A DNA stretch of 64,000 nt. Source: Qaidamihabitans albus. GTDB lineage: Bacteria > Actinomycetota > Actinomycetes > Mycobacteriales > Pseudonocardiaceae. The DNA lies in contig NZ_JAEHOB010000006.1 of the NCBI RefSeq assembly GCF_016464705.1, positions 186,001 through 250,000 on the forward strand, written 5' to 3'. Position numbers and translations under genes: made by a program. Positions 45,854 to 54,328 of the stretch are shown piece after piece; positions within the stretch are counted from its first letter, which is position 1, and each line of letters begins with the position of its first letter. Under the pieces are notes generated by a model that saw only the letters and a list, made by a program, of their open reading frames with translations, had not been told where the DNA came from and ran no database searches.

Positions 45854-48800
45854 TTGGACGGCTACTTCGCGCGGTACCTGCCGCAGCTGCTGATCGCCGC
45901 GGTGGTCCCAGTGACCGTCACGGCGTGGATCCTGTCGCAGGACTGGATCGCGGCGACCGTCGTCGGGGTGACCGTTCCGCTGATCCCAATCTTCATGATT
46001 CTGATCGGGCTCGACACGCAGCGCGACACCCGCCGCCAGTGGCGCACGCTCTCCGTACTGGGCAACCACTTCCTGGACCTGGTCGCGGGCCTGGACGTGC
46101 TCACCGCGTTCGGCCGCGCCCGCACCCAGGCGGGCACGATCCGGCGGATCACCGAGCGCTACCGCGCCCAGACGATGAAGACGCTGCGGGTCGCGTTCCT
46201 GTCCGCGCTGGCGCTGGAGCTGCTGGCCACCCTTTCGGTGGCGATGGTCGCGGTGTCAGTCGGTCTCCGCCTGGTCTCGGGCGTGCTGGACCTGCGCACG
46301 GCGCTGGTCGTGCTGATCCTGGCGCCCGAGGTGTACCTGCCGCTGCGCGCGGTGGGGGCTCGCTTCCACGACAGCGCCGAGGGGCTCGCCGCCGCCGAGG
46401 AGGCGTTCGAGGTGCTGGCCGACTCCGCTGCCGGGGCCGGGACCGAGCCGGCACCCGACCCGTCGTGCACCGGACTGCGGGTCCGCGACATGCGGGTGGA
46501 CGGACGGGCCGGGCCGATCCTGGACGGGCTCTGCCTCGATGTCGGCCCCGGCGAGATCGTCGGTGTGACCGGCCCCAGTGGCGCGGGCAAGTCCACCCTG
46601 CTCGACCTGGTACTCGGCCGTCGCGTGCCCGATCGGGGCACCATCGAGGTCGGCGGCGTCGACCTGGCGCGCGTCGAGCCGGACGCGTGGCTGCGGCGGG
46701 TGGCGTGGGTGCCACAGCGGCCGCGGCTGCTGGCGGGCACGATCGCGGACAATATCCGGCTCGGCGACCCGGACGCGCCCGCTGACCGGGTCCGGGCGGC
46801 CGCGGCCGCCGCGGCGCTCGACCTGCCGCTGGACCATGTGGTCGGCGAACTCGGCGCCGGGCTCTCGACCGGGCAGCAGCGCAGAGTTGCGCTGGCCAGG
46901 GCACTGTTGCTGGACCGGCCGCTGCTGCTGCTCGACGAGCCCACCGAGGGCGTCGACGCCGAGACCGAGGCGGCCATCGTCGCCGCCCTGCCCGCGGCGC
47001 TTGCGGGACGCTCCGCTGTCGTGGTGACGCACCGCGTGAGCGTGCTCGGGATCTGCGACCGCGTGATCGCCCTCCCGCATCGCCAGGCCCCGGCCGAGCG
47101 CCGCGCGCCGGCTCCGGTGGCCGCGGCCCCCGCGAGCGTCCCCCGGCCCGCACCGGGGAGCACGGGCGAGACCGCCGGCGCACCACCGCCGAACCATCGC
47201 CCCGCGCGACGGTGGCTGGCGGCGGTGCGGCCGTACCGCGCGCGGCTGGCTCTGGCCGTCGCGGCCGCCGCGGGAGCGCTCGGCTCGGGGGTGGCGCTCA
47301 CCGCTACCTCGGCCTGGCTCATCACCACGGCGGCGCTGCACCCGCCGGTACTGACGCTGACGGTCGCGATCGTCGCCGTGCGGACGTTCGGCATCGCCAA
47401 GGGCGTGCTGCGCTACGTCGAGCGGCTCGCTTCGCACGACGCCGCACTGCGCGCGCTCGCTGACCTGCGGGTACGAGTGTGGGACTCGCTGGTGCGCCTC
47501 GGCCCCGCGGTGACCGCGCGGTTACGCCGTGGCGACCTGCTGAACCGACTGGTCTCCGATGTGGACAGTCAGCAGGACGTGCTCGTGCGCGGCGTGGTGC
47601 CGGGGACGGCCGCGGCCGTGGTCGGCGCGGGGACGGCGTTCGCCATCGGCCTGCTGCTGCCCGCCGCCGGTCTCGCGATAGCGGCCGGGCTGCTGTGCGC
47701 CGGACTGGCCGCGCCCGCACTGTCCGCGCTCGCCGCACGATCGGCCGAGCGGCGCACCGGCCTGCTGCGCGCCGAGGTGGCCGCGGGCACCGTGGAGCTG
47801 CTCGAGGCGGCGCCCGACCTGGTCACTCTGGGGGCGGCCGACGCCCGCCACGCCCGCGTCCGCGAACTCGGTGACCGGCTCATCACGGCGCTGCGCGCCT
47901 CGGCGCTGGCCCGCGGGCTCGGCCTCGGTGTCGGCACGTTCGCGATCGGCGCCACCACGCTGGCCTGCACCGTGCTCGGCATTGCCGCCCTGCGGGCCGG
48001 CGAGCTCTCCGGCCCCGGGCTGGCCGTGCTGGCGCTCACCCCGCTCGCCACGGCCGAACTCGTGGCGGCCCTGCCGGAGACCGCGCAGCGGCTGCTCGGC
48101 GCGGGGCACGCCGCCCGCAGGCTCGCGGCCTTCGACGACGTCCCCGCTCCGATAACCGAGCCGGTCGCTCCGCGGCCCGTGCCGGTACCCGGCACGCTGA
48201 CCGCCGAGTCGCTCGCGGTGCGCTGGCCGGGCGCGGCCACCGTCGCGGTCCGGGACGTCGACCTCACCGTCTCGCCGGGCCACCGGCTCGTCCTCACCGG
48301 CCCGTCCGGTTCGGGCAAGAGCACCGTGCTGGCCGTGCTCATGCGCCACCTCGACCCGGCGTCGGGACGGGTCCACTTCAACGGCACGGATGCCCGCCAC
48401 CTGGCCGGCGACGACGTGCGTTCGGCGATCGGCTGGTGCGGGCCCGCCAGTCACCTGTTCGACTCCACCGTGCGCGAGAACCTGCGGCTGGCCCGGCCGG
48501 ATGCCACCAACGGCGAGCTGCGCTCGGCCCTGCGCGCGGCGCAGCTGCGAGCCTGGCTCGACGAGCTGCCGGACGGACTCGACACCCCGCTCGGCGCACA
48601 CGGGGCCGTCCTCTCCGGCGGGGAGCGGCAACGGCTCGGCGTGGCGAGAACGATCCTCGCGGGGCGGCCCGTGCTGCTGCTCGACGAGCCGACTGCGCAC
48701 CTGGACCGGGAGAACGCCGCGGCACTCGCCCGCGACATCACCGAACTGACGGCGGGCCGGGCGGCGCTGATCGTGAGCCACCGCCCGGACGAGTTCGGGC

Positions 48801-48898
48801 GGATCCCGGCGCTGTCGTTGCCCGGTGCCGCGAGCCGGGTAACCGATCTGCGGGCACCGGAACCCAGCGGGCACCTCGCCGGGGACCTCCGGCCCTAG
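45854..48898 (+). CDS. cydD: CydDC fused ABC exporter, N-terminally truncated
   Basis: A 1014-residue fused CydD-CydC, an exporter of cysteine/glutathione needed to mature cytochrome bd. CydD begins inside the normal sequence at about residue 130 (GLDGYFARYLPQLLI). Its ATPase has GPSGAGKSTLLDLVLG, LSTGQQRRVALARA and LLLLDEPTEGVDAE. CydC has TSAWLITTAALHPPV, GPSGSGKSTVLAVLM and LSGGERQRLGVART. The only upstream start is a TTG at 45854 without a ribosome site. About 130 residues and two or more helices are therefore lost at the rearrangement point, and function is doubtful. Confidence 0.85.
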   Translation: MDGYFARYLPQLLIAAVVPVTVTAWILSQDWIAATVVGVTVPLIPIFMILIGLDTQRDTRRQWRTLSVLGNHFLDLVAGLDVLTAFGRARTQAGTIRRITERYRAQTMKTLRVAFLSALALELLATLSVAMVAVSVGLRLVSGVLDLRTALVVLILAPEVYLPLRAVGARFHDSAEGLAAAEEAFEVLADSAAGAGTEPAPDPSCTGLRVRDMRVDGRAGPILDGLCLDVGPGEIVGVTGPSGAGKSTLLDLVLGRRVPDRGTIEVGGVDLARVEPDAWLRRVAWVPQRPRLLAGTIADNIRLGDPDAPADRVRAAAAAAALDLPLDHVVGELGAGLSTGQQRRVALARALLLDRPLLLLDEPTEGVDAETEAAIVAALPAALAGRSAVVVTHRVSVLGICDRVIALPHRQAPAERRAPAPVAAAPASVPRPAPGSTGETAGAPPPNHRPARRWLAAVRPYRARLALAVAAAAGALGSGVALTATSAWLITTAALHPPVLTLTVAIVAVRTFGIAKGVLRYVERLASHDAALRALADLRVRVWDSLVRLGPAVTARLRRGDLLNRLVSDVDSQQDVLVRGVVPGTAAAVVGAGTAFAIGLLLPAAGLAIAAGLLCAGLAAPALSALAARSAERRTGLLRAEVAAGTVELLEAAPDLVTLGAADARHARVRELGDRLITALRASALARGLGLGVGTFAIGATTLACTVLGIAALRAGELSGPGLAVLALTPLATAELVAALPETAQRLLGAGHAARRLAAFDDVPAPITEPVAPRPVPVPGTLTAESLAVRWPGAATVAVRDVDLTVSPGHRLVLTGPSGSGKSTVLAVLMRHLDPASGRVHFNGTDARHLAGDDVRSAIGWCGPASHLFDSTVRENLRLARPDATNGELRSALRAAQLRAWLDELPDGLDTPLGAHGAVLSGGERQRLGVARTILAGRPVLLLDEPTAHLDRENAAALARDITELTAGRAALIVSHRPDEFGRIPALSLPGAASRVTDLRAPEPSGHLAGDLRP

Positions 48899-48969
48899 CA
48901 GGCGAACCCGGCCGAGCGCACGATTCGAGGAAGCGAACACGAGCACGTGTTCCCGGACAGGAGTGAACC

Positions 48970-49434
48970 ATGCCCGACAACGAAGACACGCGATTGCACC
49001 GCACGATCATCGCCGGCGTCGACGGATCCCCCGCCGGTGCTCGCGCTCTGCGCTGGGCCGTGTCCGAGGCAGGGCGGCGCGGCGGCGAGGTACACGCCAT
49101 CACCGTTCGCGAACGGGACGAGCTGCTGCCCGGCACCTCGTTCGCCATTCAGCCGCACGGCCGCAGGCCCGTCGCGGACGAGGCCACGGAGCGGGCGCAC
49201 CTGCACTCGCAGGTGCTGGCCGCGGGCGGCGAAGGCGTCCCGGTCACCGAGACCGTCGTCACCGGGGACCCGGCGACCGAGCTGATCAAGGCCTCGGCCG
49301 ATGCCGACCTGCTGGTCGTGGGCAGCCACGGGCACGGACCGCTGAGCGAGGTACTGCTGGGCAGCGCCGCCGCCGACTGCGTGCGGCACGCGCAGTGCCC
49401 GGTCGTGCTGATTCCCGCCGCGTCCCTGCGCTGA
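48970..49434 (+). CDS. Universal stress protein, single domain
   Basis: A 154-residue UspA-fold protein with the ATP-binding signature GSHGHGPLSEVLLGSAAAD near the C-terminus and TIIAGVDGSPAGARALRW at the start. AGGAGTGAACC precedes the ATG. Mycobacterial relatives (Rv2623, Rv1996 etc.) are DosR-regulated and bind ATP. It is in line with the CBS protein gene 25 bp downstream. A short dyad GAACAC/GTGTTC lies just upstream, but no DosR-type box. Confidence 0.9.
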   Translation: MPDNEDTRLHRTIIAGVDGSPAGARALRWAVSEAGRRGGEVHAITVRERDELLPGTSFAIQPHGRRPVADEATERAHLHSQVLAAGGEGVPVTETVVTGDPATELIKASADADLLVVGSHGHGPLSEVLLGSAAADCVRHAQCPVVLIPAASLR

Positions 49435-49459
49435 CCGCGGCCCAGCAGGAGGACATCCG

Positions 49460-49873
49460 ATGACGCTGATCCGCGATGTGATGAGCAGCCCGGTCGTGGC
49501 GATCACGGCCGACGCCTCCCCCGCCGAGGCGGCCGGGCTGATGCGTGAGGCGGGCTTCACGACGCTGCCCGTGCTCGACGAGAACGGGCAGCTCGCCGGC
49601 CTCGTCACCGAGGCCGACCTCGCCCGTGCCTACTTCGCCTCACCGGCACGGCGGGCCAGCACGCCCGAGGACGGCGTGCTGCTCTCCGGCGGGCGCACGG
49701 TCGGCGCCCTCATGCGCGCACCGGCGACGTCGGTGACCTCCGACAGCACCGTGCCGGAAGCGGCCGCCGTACTGCTCGACTCACATCAGCGCTGCCTCCC
49801 CGTCGTCGATGGCGGCCGGATGGTGGGCATCGTGAGCTGGCGCGACATCGTCGGCCTGCTGGCCAGGCGCTGA
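49460..49873 (+). CDS. CBS-domain pair protein
   Basis: A 137-residue protein of two CBS domains: IRDVMSSPVVAITADASPAE with LMREAGFTTLPVLDENGQLAGL, then VGALMRAPATSVTSDSTVPE with SHQRCLPVVDGGRMVGI. It resembles Hrp1 (Rv2626c), one of the most induced DosR-regulon proteins, though the ligand of the family is unclear. GGAGGACATCC precedes the ATG. Genes of the Usp and this protein are probably cotranscribed. Confidence 0.88.
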   Translation: MTLIRDVMSSPVVAITADASPAEAAGLMREAGFTTLPVLDENGQLAGLVTEADLARAYFASPARRASTPEDGVLLSGGRTVGALMRAPATSVTSDSTVPEAAAVLLDSHQRCLPVVDGGRMVGIVSWRDIVGLLARR

Positions 49874-49889
49874 CGAGGCAGGCCACCGG

Positions 49890-49933
49890 TCGTGAGTGCG
49901 TAACAGCGTTCTAACTCGTGTACGCACTCACGA
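49890..49933. repeat. Dispersed 44-bp palindrome, copy 5
   Basis: Left arm TCGTGAGTGCGTAACAGCGT, right arm ending GTGTACGCACTCACGA, centre TCTAACTC. GGCCACC before and GGTGACC after continue the dyad. It lies between two converging CBS-protein genes. Confidence 0.88.
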
Positions 49934-49964
49934 GGGTGACCAGGCACAACGCCGCGCCTGTGGC

Positions 49965-50591
49965 TCAGTCGGCTGGCCGGCCGGACTCGGCCGCGGATTT
50001 CGTCTCGGCGCGCACGACCCCCGGCACGGACTCCGCCAGCAGCGTGGCCGCGTGCCGGTCCGCCGGGTCGTCCCGCTCGTCGACGACGCTGGCCACCCCG
50101 TCGCGCACATCGACCCGCCAGCGGCCGGCGCCACCGTAGATCTCAAGGCGGTGCCGGACGTCCCTGGCGATCTCCGTGTCGTCCCGCGACAGGGCGCGGA
50201 CGATGTCGCCCCTGGTCACGATGCCGGCCACCCGCGATCCCTGCACGATCGGCATGGCGCGAAAACCCGCGTCGAGCAGGGCCGAGACCACCTCGGCAAC
50301 ATCGGCACCCGTACTCATCGACACGGCCGGGCTGGACATCACCGCACCCACCGTGGGCGCGGGCGGCTCGGTGGTGCCCGCCGCGTCCGCGCCGCCGCGG
50401 AAACGCGGATCCCGTGGCACGCGGTCACGTACGAGGTCGGCCTCGGTGACGACGCCGACCAGCCGCTCGTCGTCGTCGACCACGGGCAGGGCCGTGAACC
50501 CGTGCCGAGTCAGCAGTTCCGCGGCATGCTTGACGGTCGTGTCCGGGGTGACCGTGATGACCGGGCTGCTCATCGCCTCGCGTGCGCGCAT
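49965..50591 (-). CDS. CBS-domain protein with C-terminal BON domain
   Basis: A 208-residue protein. Two CBS domains (AREAMSSPVITVTPDTTV and VGAVMSSPAVSMSTGADV) cover residues 1-150. A BON-like fold follows, DTEIARDVRHRLEIYGGAGR and ATLLAESVPGVVRAETK, which could bind membranes or lipids. The ATG shares one base with the stop of the Usp gene upstream (TGATG), so it belongs to that operon. A role in sensing adenosine nucleotides is possible but unproven. Confidence 0.88.
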   Translation of the reverse strand: MRAREAMSSPVITVTPDTTVKHAAELLTRHGFTALPVVDDDERLVGVVTEADLVRDRVPRDPRFRGGADAAGTTEPPAPTVGAVMSSPAVSMSTGADVAEVVSALLDAGFRAMPIVQGSRVAGIVTRGDIVRALSRDDTEIARDVRHRLEIYGGAGRWRVDVRDGVASVVDERDDPADRHAATLLAESVPGVVRAETKSAAESGRPAD

Positions 50592-51511
50592 CAGCCGCTC
50601 CGCTCCGGCTCTTCGGTGCTGCCGATCTCGTCCTGCTCGGCGCGTACCACAAGCACCGGACACGGCGCGTGGGTCACCAGCGCACGGCTGGTCGAGCCGA
50701 GCAGCATCCCGGTGAAGCCGCCGCGTCCCCGGCTGCCGACCACGAGGAGCTGGGCGCGCTCGGCATGTTCGAGCAGAGTGCGCACGGGCCGCCCGCGGGT
50801 CACGACGCGCTCGACCGGCACGTCGGGGTACTTCTCCTGCCAGCCGGCCAGCTGCTCGGCGAGCACGATCCGTTCCTCCTCGTCGACCTGGGCGGGGTCG
50901 GCGCTCAGCGGGTACATCCGCAGGCTCGTGTCCACCGTGACGTCGTTCCAGGTGTGCACGGCCACGAGCGGAACGCCGCGAATCGACGCCTCCTCGTACG
51001 CGAGCCCGACCGCCGCCGCGCCTGCCGCGGAGCCGTCGGCGCCGACCACCACCGGGCCTTCCTGGGGCGGCGCGGCGTCCGCGTCCCTGCCCCGGACCAC
51101 GGTCACCGGTGAATGCCCGTGCGCGGCCAGCGCGACCGCCACGGAGCCCACGAGCATGCCGGTGAACCCACCGAGACCGCGAGAGCCGAGCACGACCATC
51201 CGGGCATCGCGGGACTCGCGCAGCAGCGCGGGCACCGCGGCGGCCTCGACGAGCTCGGTCTCGACACGCAGCTCGGGCGCGACCCCTTCGACAGCCTTCC
51301 TTGCCTCGTCCAGCCACTCGCGGCCCTGTGCCCGCAGTCCCTCGCGCAGCTCCTGCGACGAGACCAGGAATCCCGGGTACCCACGCGTCGGCACCACGTA
51401 GGCGTGCACGAGTCGCAGGGGCTCGTTGCGCCTGCCGGCCTCGGTCGCGGCCCACACCGCCGCGTTCACCGCGGAAGGCGATCCGTCCACACCCGCAACA
51501 ACCTTGCCCAT
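50591..51511 (-). CDS. Universal stress protein, tandem Usp domains
   Basis: A 306-residue protein of two Usp folds. Both have the nucleotide loop: GSRGLGGFTGMLVGSVAVAL and GSRGRGGFTGMLLGSTSRAL. It is organised like Rv2005c/Rv2623 of M. tuberculosis, which respond to Dos[15 protein letters not shown] precedes the ATG. A DosR-type box lies 93 nt upstream in the gap with the next Usp gene. It couples to the CBS-BON gene. Confidence 0.92.
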   Translation of the reverse strand: MGKVVAGVDGSPSAVNAAVWAATEAGRRNEPLRLVHAYVVPTRGYPGFLVSSQELREGLRAQGREWLDEARKAVEGVAPELRVETELVEAAAVPALLRESRDARMVVLGSRGLGGFTGMLVGSVAVALAAHGHSPVTVVRGRDADAAPPQEGPVVVGADGSAAGAAAVGLAYEEASIRGVPLVAVHTWNDVTVDTSLRMYPLSADPAQVDEEERIVLAEQLAGWQEKYPDVPVERVVTRGRPVRTLLEHAERAQLLVVGSRGRGGFTGMLLGSTSRALVTHAPCPVLVVRAEQDEIGSTEEPERSG

Positions 51512-51603
51512 CAGTTCTCTCCTCCGGTCCCGCAGCGCCGATCGCTGCTCTCAGCATGCCCTGGCGGGCCGTGCCCGGGCAGAGCCGAGCGTCCCGGGGA
51601 CGT

Positions 51604-51617
51604 GGGTCCTTCGGCCC
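51604..51617. promoter_or_regulatory. DosR-type box 4
   Basis: GGGTCCTTCGGCCC, 93 nt from the Usp ATG at 51511 on the minus strand. It lies 32 bp from the stop of the following Usp gene, so it serves only the leftward transcript. The first base after it continues GGG. Confidence 0.78.
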
Positions 51618-51648
51618 GGGCATTCCCCGCGGCGGCATCGGCGAAACG

Positions 51649-52557
51649 CTAGGAACCGGGCTCGGTGCGCATGATCAGCAGCGGGCACGGGGCCGAGTGG
51701 ACCAGCGCGTTGCTCGTCGAGCCGAGCAGCATTCCGCTGAACCCGCCCCTTCCCCGGCTGCCGACGACGAGCAGCTGGGCGTGCTCGGCTTCGCGCAGCA
51801 GGCTGCGCACCGGGCGGTCGCGGGTGACGACCCGGTCGACGGCGACGTCCGGGTAACGCTCGCGCCAGCCGGCCACCCGCTCGGCGAGCACGATCCGCTC
51901 GCTGGTCTCGATCTCCTCCCACGGCAGCTCCCCCGGCACGAAGCCGACCACGCCGGACACCGCCGCGTCGCTCCAGGCGTGCACGGCCACCAGCCGGGCG
52001 CCGCGCGCCGACGCCTCCTCGAACGCGGCACCGACGGCCGCCTCGCTCAGCGGCGACCCGTCCACGCCGACCACCACGGGGCCTTCTGCGGGCGGCTCCG
52101 CGCCGGGAGTACGGCCGCGCACCACGACCACGGGGCACGGGCCGTGCGCGACCAGCGCGACCGCCACCGAGCCGACGAAGGTGCCGGAGAACTCGCCGAG
52201 GCCCCTGGTGCCGAGGACGAGCATGCGTGCCTCCCGCGCGCGCTCACGCAGGATCGGCACGGCGTTGCCGGTGTGGTACTCGGTGCTGATCTTCAGGCCG
52301 GGTTCCTCGCCCGCCACGCGCTTCGCCACCTCGGCGGCCTCGTGGAGACGGCGCCGGCCCTCCCGTTCGAGTTCGTCGAAGGAACCCGGCGGCAGGCCGA
52401 TTCCGGCTCCGTAGGGCGCGGGGATCGTCATGGCGGCGACCAGCGACAGCGGCGCGTGCCGCCCGGCCGCGGCGCGGGCGGCCCACGCGGTCGCGCGAAG
52501 AGCCGAGTCGGACCCGTCCACCCCTACGAGGATCGGTGCGTTGCCGGTCGCGGTCAT
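51649..52557 (-). CDS. Universal stress protein, tandem Usp domains
   Basis: A 302-residue paralogue of the preceding tandem Usp. The two ATP-loop motifs are GTRGLGEFSGTFVGSVAVAL and GSRGRGGFSGMLLGSTSNAL. GGAGGAGACC precedes the ATG. A perfect DosR-type box ends 60 nt upstream. The duplication with the neighbour is old, as the sequences differ throughout apart from motifs. Confidence 0.92.
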   Translation of the reverse strand: MTATGNAPILVGVDGSDSALRATAWAARAAAGRHAPLSLVAAMTIPAPYGAGIGLPPGSFDELEREGRRRLHEAAEVAKRVAGEEPGLKISTEYHTGNAVPILRERAREARMLVLGTRGLGEFSGTFVGSVAVALVAHGPCPVVVVRGRTPGAEPPAEGPVVVGVDGSPLSEAAVGAAFEEASARGARLVAVHAWSDAAVSGVVGFVPGELPWEEIETSERIVLAERVAGWRERYPDVAVDRVVTRDRPVRSLLREAEHAQLLVVGSRGRGGFSGMLLGSTSNALVHSAPCPLLIMRTEPGS

Positions 52558-52616
52558 GGTCTCCTCCTGACGCGGTTCCCCCTTTCATGGTCGCGGTGCC
52601 CGCGGCCCAGGGAAGT

Positions 52617-52630
52617 GGGCCGAAGGGCCC
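52617..52630. promoter_or_regulatory. DosR-type box 5
   Basis: GGGCCGAAGGGCCC, which is GGGCCCTTCGGCCC on the minus strand, identical to box 6. It ends 60 nt from the ATG of the Usp gene at 52557. Confidence 0.82.
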
Positions 52631-52648
52631 TCTGCGCCAGGGCCGCGG

Positions 52649-53356
52649 TCACTCCTCGATGGCGCCGCCCACCGCACGCAGATGCTCGCGGAAGCTGAGG
52701 CCGGGTCGTTGCCGTCGCTGCGCGAGGTAGTGGTGGAAGCGCACCTGCTCGCGCAGGGACTCACCGGCACGGATCCGGTCGGCCTGCCGGCGTTCGGTGT
52801 CGCGGATCGTCTCCGCGAGGCCGCACAGCTCCTCGACCCGGCCTGCGGGCAGGAACAGCACGCCGTCGTCGTCGCCCACCACCACGTCCTCGCGGCAGAC
52901 GGTCCACTCCCCCACCGTGGCGTGTTCGAGGGCATCGGGAGGAAGCGGATCGAGCCGCTGCGGTCCGGTGGGCATCGACCCCACGCTGAAGACCGGCAGC
53001 CCGATCGAGCGGATGTCGGCGGTGTCCCGGTGCAGCCCCCAGATCACGATCCCCGCCAGCCCGGCCGCCTGGGCCTCCAGTACCACGAGATCGCCCACAC
53101 ACGCCTCGTCGAGCCGCCCGCCGTTGTCGACCACCAGCACGTCACCGGGCGCGGCGCCCTCGATCGCCTCCAGGAAGACGTCGACGCTGCCGACGTGCCG
53201 CGCCGGGCACGCCCGGCCGGCCACGCGGTCTCCCGGCGAGACGGCGCGCGTGATCGCGGGCGCGCAGCGCACCGGGAGCCGGGCGCGGATGCAGGCGTCC
53301 GCGAGGTGGGCCGTGGTCAACATCGCGAACCGCCGGCTGAACCGCTGCTCGTCCAT
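52649..53356 (-). CDS. RraA-like / HMG-aldolase family protein
   Basis: A 235-residue protein of the RraA fold, which includes regulators of RNase E and 4-hydroxy-4-methyl-2-oxoglutarate/oxaloacetate-type aldolases. Conserved segments are GDVLVVDNGGRLDEACVGDL, the AAGLAGIVIWGLHRDTADIR metal-binding region, and VVVGDDDGVLFLPAGR. The substrate-aldolase reading needs the Asp of GLHRD, which is present. It lies behind the MarR-GNAT gene, separated by 12 bp, and could be in its operon. It is not clearly part of the dormancy set. Confidence 0.8.
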   Translation of the reverse strand: MDEQRFSRRFAMLTTAHLADACIRARLPVRCAPAITRAVSPGDRVAGRACPARHVGSVDVFLEAIEGAAPGDVLVVDNGGRLDEACVGDLVVLEAQAAGLAGIVIWGLHRDTADIRSIGLPVFSVGSMPTGPQRLDPLPPDALEHATVGEWTVCREDVVVGDDDGVLFLPAGRVEELCGLAETIRDTERRQADRIRAGESLREQVRFHHYLAQRRQRPGLSFREHLRAVGGAIEE

Positions 53357-53368
53357 ACCTTAATCCAC

Positions 53369-54271
53369 TCACTCCGCAGGGCTGCCCGGTCCGAGGGTCT
53401 TCTCGAACCAGTGGTGGGCGTAGGGCTCGTCGTTGAACGCCCGCACTTCGCGGTATCCGGCGGCGCGGTACAGGCCGATCGCCTCGGTCAGCGCGCGGTT
53501 GGTCTCCAGCCGCAGGACGCAAACACCGTGCGCGGCCGCGTGGGCCTCGAGCTCCGCGAGCAGCCGCCGGCCGAGGCCCAGCCCCCGCGCGGAGGGTGCG
53601 ACCCACATCCGCTTCACCTCCGCGAGACCGTCCCGCCGGAGTTTGAGGGCTCCGCAACCGACGGGATCGGTGTGCAGCGTGGCGACGAGCAGCAGCCCCG
53701 CGGGCGGGGTCAGTTCGCCGTCGGCGGCTGAGATGCTCCGGGAGGGCTCGAAGCCGATCTCGAACCTGTCCGCGAGCTCGGCGAAGTACGCGCGCATGCA
53801 GTGCCGTGCGGCCGGCCGGCGCGGGTCGGCGACGGTGACGCGGACCATGGACGCAGTGAGCAGGCGCTCGACTTCGCCCATGGCGGCGACGAGCCGATCT
53901 CGCTGGCGGTCGTCCAGCGGCCGCAGGATCGAGGCGGCCAGGTCGTCGGAGCGCCGGTCCAGCTCGGCCCGCTCGGCGAGGCCGGCCGGCGTGAGCCGCA
54001 CCGTACGCACCCGCCCGTCGGACTCGTCCGTATCGATCATCACGAGCCCGTCGGCCCGCAGGGTGTGCAGCAGCCTGCTCAGATAGCCGGAGTCCAGGTC
54101 GAGCCGCGATCGCAGCGAGCGCGCCGCACATCCCTCGGTGCCGATCTCCCAGAGCAGGCGCGCCTGCCCGAGCGGCCGGCCGCGGGCGAGGAACGCGTCG
54201 TCGAGCGCGCCGATCCGCTGCGTGACGGTCCGGTTGAACCGCCGCACCCGCTCGATCAGCGTGCCGCGCAT
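53369..54271 (-). CDS. Fused MarR regulator / GNAT acetyltransferase
   Basis: A 300-residue bifunctional protein. Residues 1-140 form a winged-helix MarR domain (LRSRLDLDSGYLSRLLHTLR). Residues about 150-300 form a GNAT domain with the acetyl-CoA loop VAPSARGLGLGRRLLAELE and NRALTEAIGLYRAAGYREV. Such fusions are common in actinobacteria and often autoregulate. A TCTGAC/GTCAGA dyad overlaps its promoter. What is acetylated is unknown. The RraA-like gene follows closely. Confidence 0.9.
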   Translation of the reverse strand: MRGTLIERVRRFNRTVTQRIGALDDAFLARGRPLGQARLLWEIGTEGCAARSLRSRLDLDSGYLSRLLHTLRADGLVMIDTDESDGRVRTVRLTPAGLAERAELDRRSDDLAASILRPLDDRQRDRLVAAMGEVERLLTASMVRVTVADPRRPAARHCMRAYFAELADRFEIGFEPSRSISAADGELTPPAGLLLVATLHTDPVGCGALKLRRDGLAEVKRMWVAPSARGLGLGRRLLAELEAHAAAHGVCVLRLETNRALTEAIGLYRAAGYREVRAFNDEPYAHHWFEKTLGPGSPAE

Positions 54272-54273
54272 TC

Positions 54274-54289
54274 TCTGACCTTAGTCAGA
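54274..54289. promoter_or_regulatory. Candidate autoregulatory operator of MarR-GNAT gene
   Basis: TCTGACCTTAGTCAGA has perfect 6-bp arms around CTTA and is just two bases from the ATG. Binding there would block translation or transcription start. It is the only dyad in the 57-bp gap. Confidence 0.65.
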
Positions 54290-54328
54290 CAATGGGGGCG
54301 GCGCCATACCCGCGCCCGCCGGCCACGA

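Noticed and set aside
48944-48961. GAACAC/GTGTTC dyad before the Usp gene at 48970 as a DosR-type site
   Set aside because: It lacks the GGG...CCC outer bases of the other seven sites; it is at most some other regulator's site.
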